Shown: positions 11,031 through 22,970 of the stretch, piece by piece
Numbering within the stretch: position 1 is the first letter of the stretch
Layout of the letters: every line of letters starts with the position of its first letter
Assembly: GCF_026914185.1 (NCBI RefSeq)
Contig: NC_070561.1
Span: 3,100,001 to 3,164,000 of the forward strand
Origin: Puccinia triticina
Lineage: Eukaryota; Basidiomycota; Pucciniomycetes; Pucciniales; Pucciniaceae
Direction: 5' to 3'
DNA length: 64,000 nucleotides
Made by a program: the position numbers and the translations under genes
Notes under the pieces: model-generated
What the model was told of the DNA's origin: nothing
Seen by the model: only the letters and a program-made list of their open reading frames with translations
The model's database searches: none

Positions 11031-12810
11031 ATGGATTTCAATCAAGACAAACAAGTTCAAAACTTGGCCAAAGCCCTCAATAATCTTTAACTTCATCAAC
11101 AAACTGAATCACAAACCATAACCGGTCAAGTTACTGCACTTCAAACGGATATCAATAACATCAATCATATTCTTCAAGACATTTTGCAACAACTTCTTCT
11201 TTTTCATCAACAAATTCTCAATATTCAAACCGCTCCACCACCACCTCAACAACATCAATTCATGGACGTCGGTGTAATGACGCACGCTTCTTTTTCTGGA
11301 AACCCAAAGGAAATCAACAAATTTCTCTATTTTATCAAGGATTGTTTGGTTGAAGTGGAGGCTTGATTTCTGACGGAGAAGAGCAAGATCAACTGGGTGG
11401 TTCGACATTTTTGACACTCTAATGGCAACATTTCCGACCCAACTCCTTCTTATAATTGGTGGATTTCAATACTCAAGGAGAATGCTCGAACCCAGAATCT
11501 CGACGCACATGTGGCTTCAGCTGAGGATCCCTATGTCCTTCCTTGTCTTGCTTCTATCCAAACCTTTATGGCAAAGTTAGAAGAAGTCTTTGCTGACCGA
11601 AAGGGTGTGGAAGATGCAAAGCGAGCTTTATACAGTTGTTGACAAGGCAATATGCCTCTTGACGTTTTCAATTCCCTTTTCAGTTCTTTAGTCTATGCGG
11701 TCAATTTAACGGAGGAAAGCCAATGCGATTTGTACAAACGCGCTCTCAACCCCAGAATTTTGGAAATAGCTATTGTCAAGGATTCATGGAAGGGATTGAA
11801 CACTCTTTGTGAAAAACAGGATTTGGTGATTTTGGCTTGCAACGTTCTGGATGAATTAAATCAAATTTGCAACAAGATGACCGTTTGAAAACCTGATTAT
11901 CAACCACAACTTCCTTCTTCAGCAACCCCGGCACCGGTTTCGATGGATATTGATGCCATCACAGCAAGTACCGCTTTCACTTTTCCATTATATCGCTCAC
12001 TCTGTGTCAAGAACAAGCTTTGTCAAAGGTGTCACAAAGCGTACGATGCCAGCCATATCACCAATTGCTCGTGCCCCAACGTTGAGGTTTCTATGAAAGA
12101 CAAGCTTGATCTCTTCGTACGACTCAATTCCAAATCATCATCAACTACCCCCATCTCTCAAGTACAGGTTTCAGCCATCAATCCAACCACCAACGCAATC
12201 GCCAGTTCATCCACGGAGGCGGCCCCCCAAGTTCAGGTTTCGGCAATGGATCCATTCAATGTGCATTTGTGGGATGGCGTAGGCTCATACAGCCTTTTGG
12301 ACATGTTGATGTATGGATGTGATGAGGAGGGGAACCCAATCGATAATGGCGATTTCTTTATTCGTTTATCATCTATCCAATCTTCTCCCTTTTGTTCTTC
12401 CAATCCAGCTCCCTCTAGATTAGTTCTCCCTTTTCACCTTTTTCGACCCGGTCAAACTCCTATCCTTGTTCAGGCGTTGATAGATTCCGGCGCTGGGAGC
12501 TCATTCATCAATTTAAACTTTGTAAAGTCCCATAGATTAACGCTAATACCATTATCCATCCCCTTTTCCTGTAGAAGTTTTGATGGCTCATTAGCTACTT
12601 CGGGGGATGTCACTCATTGTTGGCAAGGACGATTGGTTGGCACAGATTGTCAGAACCAGGCTCAATCCTCTAATGTTTCTTTAAATGTCGTTTCTCTTTC
12701 TTCAGTCGATGTTATTTTAGGCCTACCTTGGCTCAAGGCAAATCAGGCTTGGGTTGGGGGTCCTAAAGGGCACCTTGTATTTTCTTCTACTAGTAATTGT
12801 GATCTTTCCT
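11031..12810 (+). pseudogene. Ty3/gypsy retrotransposon gag-protease, inactivated
   Basis: One reading frame runs from the ATG at 11031 through gag and protease, broken only by five stops: TAA 11088 and TGA at 11364, 11412, 11640 and 11886. The gag part carries a PPPPQQHQF segment and, near 12015-12090, a zinc-knuckle-like CQRCHKAYDASHITNC sequence. The protease part shows the retropepsin active site as IDSGAGSSFI (about 12480) and the later VILGLPWLK motif (about 12712). All four TGA codons are preceded by T and could derive from arginine CGA. Beyond the protease, similarity stops abruptly and the reverse transcriptase is absent. The element cannot be autonomous. Confidence 0.85.
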
Positions 12811-12825
12811 CTCTGTCCATGAGCT

Positions 12826-13390
12826 GGTCACCGAGAGGAGTGAGAGGAGTGTGTAATCCTCTCGATGGCCGGCACAAGGACCGGTCATCAAGAGGTTGTT
12901 ATGATGTACTGTGGTGGCCGGCTGTCCAAAGGCAAATCAGCCGGCCATGTCGCTGCAGCTGATGCTGCCTTCTGACATGCAGCGTCATGATGTCGCTGCG
13001 GCCCGCAGCGACAGCGAGATGCCCGCAGTGGCAGCTGTCAGGAGCGGCCTCTTAGTTAGTTCGGACCACAGACTAGGCTGGTTCGAGCCCCGCAGTAGCC
13101 ATATTTTTGGCTTCGCTGGCCTCGGGGCTCCCTCTCGGCCCAGCGGAGCTGGCTCTGGGTGGCGTCACAGTTGCGCCCCTCAAAGTGAGAAACGCATCAT
13201 GGGCGACCCGGCGGGGCGCTCCTGGGACCATTAGACTCGCCCCGATGCGCCCCATCAGGGCATCTGGGGGGCAGCAAGTTACGAAGCGCCCTGAGGGCGT
13301 TCCATGCCCGCAGGGTCCCGGCGACGCCCCGGAAGCCGCCCCCGGGACGTCGGGTTCGACCCGCTGTGTATGTCTCAACCGGGACCTTCT
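12826..13390. mobile_element. GC-rich SINE-like segment replacing the reverse transcriptase
   Basis: Base composition shifts sharply to GC between protease and RNase H. At 13052-13064, TTAGTTAGTTCGG resembles the A box of a tRNA-type pol III promoter. At 13080-13090, GGTTCGAGCCC matches the B-box consensus. The segment cannot be folded into a full tRNA cloverleaf. A tRNA-derived SINE inserted where the RT was deleted is the likeliest reading, but no target duplication is visible. Confidence 0.4.
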
Positions 13391-13399
13391 TCTTTTACG

Positions 13400-13940
13400 G
13401 CTTTGTTGAAAGCATTCTCTTCTGTCCCTCTTCTTTCTCATTTTTCCTTTTCTGCGGATTGAATAGTTCATGTGGATAGCTCTGGCTTCGCTATAGCTGG
13501 AGTGCTCAGTCAGCCCGATTCCACGGGAAAGCTGCATCCAGTTAGTTTCTTTTCTCGCAAGTTAACTGACCAGGAGCGCCAATGGTCTATATATGACTTG
13601 GAACTTTTGGCGGTAGTCTCAGCTTTCGAGGAATGGAGAGCATGGTTAGCCGGGACAGCTAAGCCAGTTTTAGTTTTCTCAGACCATGCCAATCTCCGAT
13701 ATTTCATCACTGCTACTTCTCTTTCTCCCAAGCAAGCAAGATGGGCGGGATTTCTTGACGTTTTCAATTTTAAGTTAATCCATCTGCCAGGACCTATCCC
13801 AAATAAAATTTTGTGAATGTGTCCAAGCTTCTCGGAAAAGACAATCCCCCGGGTCCTGGTGAGGATGGATTGGAGAACATTTCTGTTGCTGCAACATGTT
13901 TCGTGGTGGTCGTGGCAACGAGGGCTTGTCGGGGTAGAGT
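13400..13940 (+). pseudogene. Ty3/gypsy RNase H domain remnant
   Basis: The frame reads HVDSSGFAIAGVLSQ, then SRKLTDQERQWSIYDLELLAV, FSDHANLRYF and GFLDVFNFKLIHLPG, the series typical of the RNase H that follows reverse transcriptase in Ty3/gypsy elements (first Asp in VDSS, Glu in DLELLAV, Asp in FSDH). A TGA at 13460-13462 lies just upstream in frame and follows T. The frame ends at a stop at 13814-13816; the acidic stretch past it (DNPPGPGEDGLENI) resumes in another frame. No integrase follows. This is the displaced 3' part of the gag-protease remnant at 11031-12810. Confidence 0.85.
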
Positions 13941-14082
13941 GTTGCCAAGGGAAGGATATGATGAAACAAGGGACAAACCCAGATAACCTCCAAGGGCTGG
14001 CTGGCATCCCCCCTCCTCTCCCCACCGTTCGCTTCACCACGTCGAGCACATCGTATACCCCCAGATCCGCACGCATTCTCCG

Positions 14083-15411
14083 ATGGCCTTCCTTGGTCTC
14101 TCCCTCGTTACGTGGCAAACCCTTCTGGTGAGTATCTTTGAACCCAGTACATACACTCTGTGGCACACACGAAACTGACATCTAGGGGATTTCGACTTGG
14201 AGTAGATCATAGGCCTCCCTTTCATCTGCGGCTCATTATCCCGAATCCGCGCCATTCTCCTATTCCTTCGCCACCCCTTCAAGAAGTCTCAAGCCCCGAC
14301 TCCAAACCCAGGCAGCCCGCCCAAGAAAAAACCTGAAGTTTTACCGCCACGTCGGTATCTGCGACCGCATACGTTCTTCCTTGGACTCCTCCTACTAGCT
14401 CACTCGGTGCGCTTTTGGAGCACGAACCCGAGGAAAATCAACCCGTTCCGACAGACGAACCTGCTGCTCAACGTCCCCTCGACCACCTTGGTGAGCTCTC
14501 TGGAGCGGTACTATCGCGCGAAGGGCATCGAGGAGACCCCGTACGAACAGGCCCGACTGGTCCGGAGGTTGAACACGCTCGATGCCCGGCTAGTCTACTC
14601 GACCGTCGGCCCAGAGGCCTTCCTCCACTGCAGCTGGTGTCGCACCCCGTCGAGCAAGTCCAACGGCTCCGACCATCTCTACTTCACCCTTTCCCGCCTC
14701 GGTCTCCAATACGCCACCTTACTACTTGCCATCGGCATCATGACCACCGGGGCCAGTCGACTGGGGATGAAGCGTCGGGTCTGGCGCACCCGACTGGCCA
14801 TCCTGAGCATGTTCTACTTCGCCTTCGAGGCCGCCACACTCTCCTTGCTCGTCTATGTCCCCAGTCTGCTCACTGCGATGGACAACAGTCGGATGACCTG
14901 GGACACTCTCTTCCCCCTCCGAGCCGCCTTCTTCCCCCTCATCCTCATCGCCTCGTGGTGGGGCGTCATCTCCGAATCTCCCAAGGAACCCCTCTCTCCT
15001 ATCGCTAAAACCGGCCTCGGACTCGCTACCGTCGCCGCTGAACTCGACGGATTGGTCAACCGTCTGAGACTGACTGCCCTCCAACGCACTGCCCTCATGA
15101 AGGATGGCAGCTATCGAGCCCAGGTATAGTCATAACATCCTCTCTTTCTCTCACAATCTCCCCCGAAAACCAATCCACACAACTTACCATCAAATCTATC
15201 ACTTTCTACATATCAGATTAATCAATTTTGGGAAAATGTCGAAAGTCAAGCAAGTCTAGCATCATCTACCCCTTCGATCCAAAGTATGAAAGACTCAATG
15301 GGCTTGAGTTCCTCTGAGAATATGAACCATCAATCTCGAGATCAACTACGGAGCTGGATCGACAACGTCTTTCCCGAACCCACCTTCACTTCCCCAACCC
15401 CTTCTCCTTAA
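14083..15411 (+). CDS. Conserved fungal multi-spanning membrane protein, function unknown
   Basis: Three exons join in frame: 14083-14127, 14206-15123 and 15217-15411, giving 385 residues with GT-AG introns of 78 and 93 bp. The acceptor at 14205 was chosen because the earlier AG (14185) leads straight into a stop. At least four hydrophobic segments are visible: around TFFLGLLLLAHSVRFW, then LGLQYATLLLAIGIMTTG, LAILSMFYFAFEAATLSLLV and PLILIASWWGV. Between the first two lies LDARLVYSTVGPEAFLHCSW, a motif I associate with an uncharacterised fungal membrane family. The C-terminus is hydrophilic and Ser-rich. The frame is intact and codon use differs from the flanking repeats, so this is probably a functional gene of unknown role. 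The start is uncertain because exon 1 is only 15 codons. Confidence 0.75.
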
Positions 15412-16350
15412 CCCTTCGTCCCCTCGTGTTTCATTATACCTCGTCTTCTTCTTTGGATCCTCTTCTTGAATATTGTCTTCCTCTTGTTGTTCTCTTGGGA
15501 TTTCATTCTTGCTCTCTAAATACATCTTCTTGTTTTTAATCTCAGTCTGTCTTTCTTTGTGAATATCTCCTGCTTTTCATTTCGTTCTGCCAAAAAAAAA
15601 CCAGCAATACATGGAATCATGATCTGTCATTCTTCTTGATTATGACAATTTTAGACCTTTTCTTGTTTCTTTTTTGCTTCCTTATTACAAACTCATATGT
15701 CAAGTCCATTGAGATCATACCTTAGATAGTTCACAAGGTCAATCAGCAAGATGTTTTTTTTTGTCTTTCTGCTCGAAGATCTGATGTTACATCAAGAGAA
15801 AAAATTCAGGACAAAAAGAGTAGGGTTTTGGCTGAACAACTCATGACATTTTGAGAAAAAACTTCCAAAGCTAGTCGATGTCGTCCGTAACTCATCTAAT
15901 TCTCTCTGCAATTGAAGAAAGCAGTTCTAACTGCACGAAGTACATTCCTCCTACCACAACACTGGTCACATTTTGTGTGCACCAGAGGGAATTCAGAAAG
16001 TGCAAGCAAAAGCATTGAAATGCTTGTCCTGAGTCTTGATATCAGTGGGCTGTTGGTCAAGGCAGTGAGCTGACAAAGCGGCTACACCCAAAGGGCTAAC
16101 TTACCAAGTCCGCTATGTGGACCCTGTGGGCAACAGTAGCGAATTAGCCCTTTTGGTGGGGATTTTTTTTAAATCAAGCTTGCACCTGATTGTCTGTACC
16201 TTTTTTGCTCTAGTTTTCTTTCTAGGATGGCCAAGGCTGTCCCCACCTGTGTACTATTTTTTCAAATCCTCAACAAATCTTGTTGACCTGTAATCAGGAT
16301 TGTAACTTCATTGGTTTTGGATTGGGTCAACCTTTATGCACACCAAAGAA
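15412..16350. other. 3' flank and intergenic DNA
   Basis: T-rich sequence follows the membrane-protein gene and probably includes its 3' UTR. A hairpin formed by CCAAAGGGCTAA and TTAGCCCTTTTGG lies at about 16088-16159. No gene is recognised. Confidence 0.4.
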
Positions 16351-16600
16351 ATACCATAACCACATGCACACCATTTTTGGTGTGCACACCGATGCACTCC
16401 AACAAATTTGAGTGCACACTCATGCACTCCAAATAAAATGGAGTGCACACTCATGCACACCAAAAAGTTGTAGTGCACACCCATGCACTCCAAAAAATTG
16501 GAGTGTGCACCCATGCATTCCAAAAAATTGAAGTACCCACTCATGCACTCCAAAATGTTGAAGGGCACACTCATGAACTCCATAAACAACCTGAATTTGA
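16351..16600. repeat. 30-bp minisatellite
   Basis: About eight diverged copies of a 30-bp unit (GTGCACACTCATGCACTCCA followed by AAAAATTGGA) run in tandem; clear unit starts are near 16382, 16412, 16442, 16472, 16502 and 16532. The period is a multiple of three and both strands stay open, but nothing else argues that it is translated. It lies about 470 bp upstream of the secreted-protein start at 17065. Confidence 0.8.
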
Positions 16601-17064
16601 TTCCATGTGTTGTCACTCCAAAAACCATGATCAGCACACCCATGCACTACCTTGTTGGTTGGTGCATTTCTCTGTATTCATTTCCCTTCAATCCATCTTC
16701 CCAGCAAAATTGGAGTGCATATTTTTTGACTCACCCTCAATTTAAATGCTGATTTTTTTATGTGAATCATCATCTGGTTCATGGTTTGAAAAATACATAC
16801 ACAGTTGATGCACTCCAATGATAACCTAATTACAAATAGTTTCACCTGGTGTATTTGCCAGCCACCCAGAAGCACTAAAACACTCATCTGCCTTCTCAAA
16901 AACATACAACCATTTTGTCTTTCCAACTCTTGTTACCCAACCTTCATGTTCCCAGCTTCCTCATTCAGATTCTCTCCACCAAAGATATCTTGAATAAAAC
17001 CTCCTCTGAACAATTTACAGGCCTCTAATCATCAAAATCCACTCTACTCATTAGAAATATACCA

Positions 17065-20000
17065 ATGAACAAAACCAATCACTTCCTAGCATTTTTGGGG
17101 GTGCTTATTGCTTGTCAGGCAATGCATAACATATGGGGGCCGGCTGATACTGGTCTTCTATCCAGTCATGAAGCTCAGGCCCAACAGTCCAACTCCAAAT
17201 ATATTTGTTCTGATCTCTCATCCAGTTTTCAGATCAAGGGCCAAGAAACTATAACGCATAACTCATTAGACCAGTTGGATCATTTCAACACTGTCTCCCC
17301 ACTAATTAAAGGTCTTAGAAGTATTGGTGGCAGTTCAGTATTTTCTTCAACAGATCAGCCTTGGGCTATAACAAACAATCTGCAGGCGGACTTGGAAGTT
17401 CAAGAGAAAATAGATCATCAAGAATCTGGCCTTGTCAAATGTCCTTCATCATTTTCAGTAGCCATGAAAACCAGATCTCCAGAAATATGTCTCACCAGCA
17501 AAAAATCATCAGCATGCTCCCAAAGCTCAACCAATAAATCTCAAACCCAGAATAAAGTGGATCTGGAAGGCAATTTCTTGACATCATCCTACATTAAAAG
17601 TGCATTTGACCCAGTGCAGGGAGAGAAAGATCAGTGTAACAAATTGAAATCAAGTGAAATAAAAAATATTGGAAGATCCATGACAAATTCTAGAATTGGT
17701 AAATCAGGTCCTGATAATCAGTTTATTTCCCCAGTAGCCAAGAGGATTAAACCCACTCAGCCTTTGTCAAGAATTGCTGCACAAATAAACAATTATGACA
17801 AAATTGCTTTGGGACAACCAAATAAAGAAAGCAGGTTTATTGAAAACTTCAGCACTTCCAAAACAGAAAAAGTATTGGATGATCCTTCCCTGAGCAAATC
17901 TATACATTTTAAAAAGCCATTTGGCTCTAATCCAATTCAAGGAGGTAAATCAAAACAATCAAGACTGGTAAATTCCAAAAATCTTAATCCTCCCCCTTTG
18001 GGAAATGCAAAAGTTAGGAAGGGATGTGATGATCAGCTTGAAGAAAGAGTCTTGAAAAAAACTAAAACCATGGACCCATCAAGTTTTTCTCCTGGAAATT
18101 CAAATCAAGATAAAAACAATATAATGGTCTCATCCCATTTAAATGAAAAATCATGTATAGCATCATCAGTTCCCCTCAGAGTCAAAGGAACAATCAGAAA
18201 GAACAGTTCTTACATTGGTAGGCTCACAAGATTAGAGCCTGGAATGAGCTCCAGTCTCTCCAAAGAACAAGGAGAAAATTCATTACCATTGAAATTAAAA
18301 AATGCTAACTTCCACCCTGGTTCAGTTTCTAAATCAAACATGAGAGGTTCTGAAAATAAGATGATATCTAACACAGTAAAAAGGAAAGAGAAAGTTCAAC
18401 ATTCCACAAACTTTCTCCTACAATCTCAAGTTAGCCTGAATGATGGTACAACTGTTCAGCTAAAAAAAGATAAGAATATCAAACATAGAATTCAACACAG
18501 AACTATCAAAATATCATCTGCAGAAAGTGGAGAATCAAGCAGTAGATTGAAGGAATTTTCACTCCTCAACAGGCAATCAAAATCAAACAAAGTTGCGTCT
18601 TCCAACCATTCCATTAAAAGTGATTTGGAGTCTTCTGAATGTAGTAGAGAAAGAAATAAAAAAAGTCTGACAGAAAAGTTAATCAAGAATACCAAGTCAA
18701 GCAGTGAGGTGTCAAAATTGATTTCCATTGCAATCCTCCGCAATAAAAGACACAAATTTCAAACTAGCAAGATTTTCAATTCAAATATAATGATTTTGTA
18801 CTTTAACCAAAACAGTCTTGTTGCTGAAGACCCATTCAGGCATGTTCAAGACAGATTTCAGCAAATCTTCTCTGCAATGCCATTGAGTAAAATGGGAAGT
18901 ATCATGCTGAATTCTAATAATTTCTCCACATGACTTAATGCTATATTCTCAGCTTCTAGTATTTCAGTTTATGATGACATGGTGAATAGTGGATTGTATG
19001 ATAGGAAAGGCTTCAGCAAAAGTAGCCAAAGGAGAAAATTTACATCCTTTTTGGAAAATAGGCAAATATGGTTCAAATTTTGGGAAAGACAGGCTGACAT
19101 TAAATTTGCAGAAGAGATGGAAAACACAATATTCAAATTTGGAATCCTCAAGGAGATATTTCCATTGTTCATATTCCATGTTCAAATGATTGATCACATA
19201 ATGAATCCTTGTGAATCTGTGGAAAAAAAAACCAAGAATATCCCAGCTATCATGAAACAGGCAATAGAAGTTTTCAAAGCTTACAGTGCCCAATTGTTAT
19301 TGAATGTGCACAATTTCAAAAGTCATAGTAAACTGCTATATTCTGGTCAAATTTGGAGCTTGTTGAGATCCTGGATGGAGAGCTCTTTCACACAGGAATT
19401 GAAAGAGATTGCTTGGAAAGGAGAAGGCAATATCAGCTCAATCTTCAAGGGATTTTTCAACCTAATATTCATATCATCATGTGATCAGTTGACCAATCAC
19501 CTGAGATTTCATTGCAAATTTCAGATGAAACAAATGTATTTCAATCAAGACAGCCTTTTTCTTGAAGATTCAAATCAAATCCGTCAAAATAAAGTGAACA
19601 GTATACTGAGGAGGATAGAAATAGATCCAAGTACAGGCAGTATCACGTTGAATTGCAAAACTGCCCCCAAATGGTTTGTTGAAGTTAAAAAACCTTTTTC
19701 AGTACAATTCAACCATGGGGACAGTGATTTAAAACATGATAAAAACTCAAAGAAATGCACAAGGATTTCTAATCATTTGCAGACAAAAACTGTTGAAGAG
19801 TTCTTGGGGGAAAAGAATCTATGGATGACCTTCTGGGAAAGACAGACCAACATTAATCTTGATCTCAAAATTGAAATAGAATTTCTGGAGAAGGAAGAAT
19901 TCTCATCATTTGTTGCAGAAAAAACTTACGCAGTGTTTCTTTTCTATGTACAGATGATTGAAATAGTAATCATACCAATTGGATCTGGCAAGAAAAATAA

Positions 20001-20283
20001 GAAATATTTTTCAGATCTTTTGAAAAATGCAAAGGAAACTTTTGAAAAATTTATAAAATATCCCTTCATAAGCTCATACACCAAGAATGAGACACAAAAT
20101 GTGTCCAATCTCATATGGAAAGCTATAGAATTTTGGATGGAGAACTCATCAAATGAAGAACTACAAAAAATTGCTTTTGGACCAAATAACAAGATAATTC
20201 AAAGTTTTAAAGTATTTTTCAACACAATATTCAGAGCCTCAATCAAAAACTTAAACAACCACTTGAATGTTTTTGAAGTTTAG
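17065..20283 (+). CDS. Large predicted secreted protein with two C-terminal modules; in-frame TGA
   Basis: The frame opens with an ATG and a signal-peptide-like N-terminus (hydrophobic core FLAFLGVLIACQA, residues 8-20). Residues about 30-570 are Ser/Lys/Asn-rich, low in complexity and probably disordered. Two related modules follow, at about 652-813 and 910-1072. Both contain W..FWERQ..I, F.VQMI...I.P, a WM..S....EL..IA block and FK.FFN.IF..S...L.NHL. Each module is preceded by a YFNQ.SL..ED....GSI.LN linker. A TGA at 18931-18933 interrupts the frame in the linker of the first module; the frame then continues without another stop to 20283. A possible GT-AG intron, 18887-18952 (66 bp, a multiple of three) or to 18958 (72 bp), would remove it. 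I do not recognise the module. A secreted rust protein or effector is a reasonable guess only. Confidence 0.65.
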
Positions 20284-20952
20284 GTAAAAACAAAATCCAA
20301 TTTGACTGAAATTGACTGCAGGTTACTAGCAGATAATCTGAAAACAGAAAAGCTGAGGGGAAATCTCACTGGAATTGTTAAAACAAATGTTTATCCCTAT
20401 TTGTACTTGGTCTTCTCTCACATTGTTCTGCAGACTGCAAAATTCACATACAATTTTTTGATTTGCCATTTTTATGTCCTCTTCTGAGGTGAGGAAGATG
20501 GATTCTGGGGTTTCTGGGGTTTCTGGATCCTAAGATGATAGATTGCAAGATGAGGAAGCTGTATGGATCTCAGCCTCTCAAACTATGAGTGTGGAGGCTG
20601 TGACATGTATGTCATGGGCTAGATACATACACCACGGAGCGTGGTCCACTGTGGCTCAACACAAAAACTGGGGTTGGGCCGACCCTCCCGCCAACAATGG
20701 GCCACTACGCTACACTTACGGGCCAATATCCGTTAGTGTATCCGTGGTTATTTGGCGAGACAAATGGGGTATTTTTATCCCCAATTATAGCTCAATACAC
20801 CAACAGTTAGTGTATCCAAAGTTCCTCATTGAAGATCTTGGGTATTGTTATCCAGAATACACTCAAAATATACTAACAGGTGGTGTATTTCTTTTGGATA
20901 ACCAACATTTCCCTGAAATTTAGTATATTAGAGTTAGGATAACAATCTTCTG
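20284..20952. other. 3' flank and repeat-derived DNA, no gene
   Basis: AT-rich sequence with pieces such as GTTAGTGTATCC repeated around 20730-20820 and again near 21317. No coding region is supported. Confidence 0.35.
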
Positions 20953-21293
20953 CACTACAGTATCTGTTATTTCATGGTTTTTAGCCTCTAGAAAATGATT
21001 CTCAAAAAATTATGTCCCAGATTTTTTTTTTTTTGTAACACAAAACCAACTTTACTACCAAAAATATCAATACACTGAAAGTAATTTTATCATTAATTGT
21101 AGAGATAAACAGACATTTTTTGTATTTTTTATCAGGAATAACAACAGATAACCATCATGAAACTAGAATTTGGTTATTGTTAACCTGGTATTTCAGCTAC
21201 ACTACCAATACAATAACAGCCAAAAAGAATAACATCAAAAAGATGTATTGTTATTGAAATAAAATCAAGGATAACAGTATTATTTTTGTAGTG
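20953..21293. mobile_element. CACTA-ended MITE (341 bp)
   Basis: The left end, CACTACAGTATCTGTTAT, and right end, ATAACAGTATTATTTTTGTAGTG, are inverted repeats beginning with CACTACA. The flanks CTG and CAG are not a direct duplication, so the exact ends or the TSD are unsettled. The interior is AT-rich and non-coding. Confidence 0.45.
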
Positions 21294-22726
21294 CAGTGGA
21301 AAAAACTAACAATACAGTTAGTGTATCAGCCTACCGTTGCTCCCGCGTCCCACCAGAGATTTGGGCGGGCTTTGTAGCGGGAAAAGATGGCACCCACGGT
21401 TGGCTTGACTGCCAGCATAGGGTCAACGTAAGACCCTCGCGTACACCCACCGTCATGCAAACCAACAATGCTGGCCTTCCGTTGGGGCAACATGGTTGGC
21501 CGCTGATCCAACGTGGGCCGGCCATGACAAGTGCTGCAGTCGGGATTGGGTTAGCAAACTGGGGTCTGCTCAGCAAAAATGACCTCACCCTGGCTTGAAC
21601 ACAAGTCATGCTAGTTCAGCCTGAACACCCAGGCATCCTCCAGAGCAGCCCTTGCACTGTTCAACTAGGAAACAGTTATTAATTGAAAGGGCCATTGGAG
21701 CATACAAGTACATTGGATACTAATTTTGCCAAGTCTTCTCATTGTGGAAGATGCTCTCATTCTTAAGATCTCACATGTATTTTATTATTTTTTGTAAATT
21801 ATCTCCTATGTAGCCTTTTTCCTCACAAGGAAAAAGGCACCAAAAACTTAATTAAAAAATCTATATTTTTTTTTCTTTTAATTCTGATTGGCTTGATGTT
21901 GGCTCAACCAAATAATAAGGTTGGTCAATGAGGGAATGATCACCAAGGTGTTCATTACCTTGGTTTGGTGCAGACTCAACCAGCCAACAGTGTTGGCTTG
22001 CTCAGTTGGGCAAGCCCTTGTTGGCTGACAAGTCCTGGTGGACTCGTGCTTACTGGTTGGTAAAGCCAACGTGGATTTCAGACCGGCCCCACCTACGGAT
22101 GCTCTTGGCCTGCTCCCCAGGGCCGGATAGTGTTGGTTAGGTAAACACATCCCCCCTGGTCAACCCAAGTACAATACCAACGTGATGTGTTGGCAGGGTT
22201 GGCATGACACTTTGATCAGATGGGTCAGACCAACGTACATCTGACCCATTGCTGCGGTTGACCTGCCCCTGCTGTCAGATGCAAGGCAGACAAGTCAAGC
22301 CTGCCCTGTTTTAGACCCCGCAGCCAAGCCAACACAGTGCATCCCAGGAAACAAACCTGTAGTGTAGTAAAGTGCCCAACACTGCTCATAAAAGTCATGC
22401 TCAATAGTGTCTGGAATTTAGGGTTGGCCCAAATGCATACCAAGCTTTTACTGCTTGGACACACCAAAAAAATGTGTCCGTGGCCCACAGACTTAGCACA
22501 ATATCCCAGTTCACATTGTGGTATTTTAAGACCCCAAATAAAACCACACTTGCTGGTCATTCAAATAGGGAGCTTAGCTGTGGGAATTGAATTTTTAAGC
22601 TAAAATGTTGTTAAGTGTGTCTGATTGTAATTAAAAGTTTGCTGGCTGAGGCCCAATTTGAACCCAGCTGATGTTTGGTTGATACCAGCCAATTGTTACC
22701 ATCAGGTCAAGACAATACAAATGATT
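21294..22726. other. Repeat-derived intergenic DNA
   Basis: GC-rich patches (21320-21600 and 21990-22330) with CCAACGTG and GGCCGGCC-like words alternate with AT-rich DNA. A GGATGCTCTTGG phrase at about 22098 resembles the end of the PIF-type MITEs elsewhere in the window, but I could not find its partner. No gene is recognised. Confidence 0.35.
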
Positions 22727-22970
22727 GACTATAAGAAAAAATCTAGACACTGCCAGCAGTTGACATGCGGCATACTCCAGTGTAACTGCCATTTCAACAC
22801 CACATAATTACATCATACCCTTTCATGCACAGTCACTGTGTAATGTGCACAGTGACTGTGCATTGAAGCCTGGTTGAAATAACCTTTGAGAAATGCTTGA
22901 GTATCACATCAAGCTTCTTTGAGTTGCTGCATCTCAACTGCTGGCAGTTTCTAGAGTTTCTCTTGTAGTG
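22727..22970. mobile_element. CACTA-like MITE (244 bp)
   Basis: The right end TCTTGTAGTG and the left end GACTATAAGA are inverted, with the subterminal pair CACTGCCAGCAGTTGACATG and CATCTCAACTGCTGGCAGTT. The left terminal base has diverged and the 3-bp flanks (ATT and ATA) differ at one position. The middle repeats GTGCACAGTGACTGTG. It is the same family as the element at 3452-3677. Confidence 0.6.

Noticed and set aside
13035..13095. A tRNA gene
   Set aside because: A- and B-box-like words are present, but acceptor, D and anticodon stems do not pair, so I call it SINE-like only.
14415..15008. 197-codon frame rich in His, Arg and Pro
   Set aside because: It is a shadow of exon 2 of the membrane-protein gene in another phase; it lacks the spliced continuity and the membrane segments.
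16308..16752. Open frames of 75-111 codons with HECAL or GVH repeats
   Set aside because: They are the 30-bp minisatellite read in frame; both strands are open and there is no start context or domain.
18887..18958. A confident intron at the TGA of the two-module secreted protein
   Set aside because: Splice signals exist at 18887 and 18952 or 18958, but the segment keeps coding similarity to the linker of module 2, so I left the cause of the TGA open.
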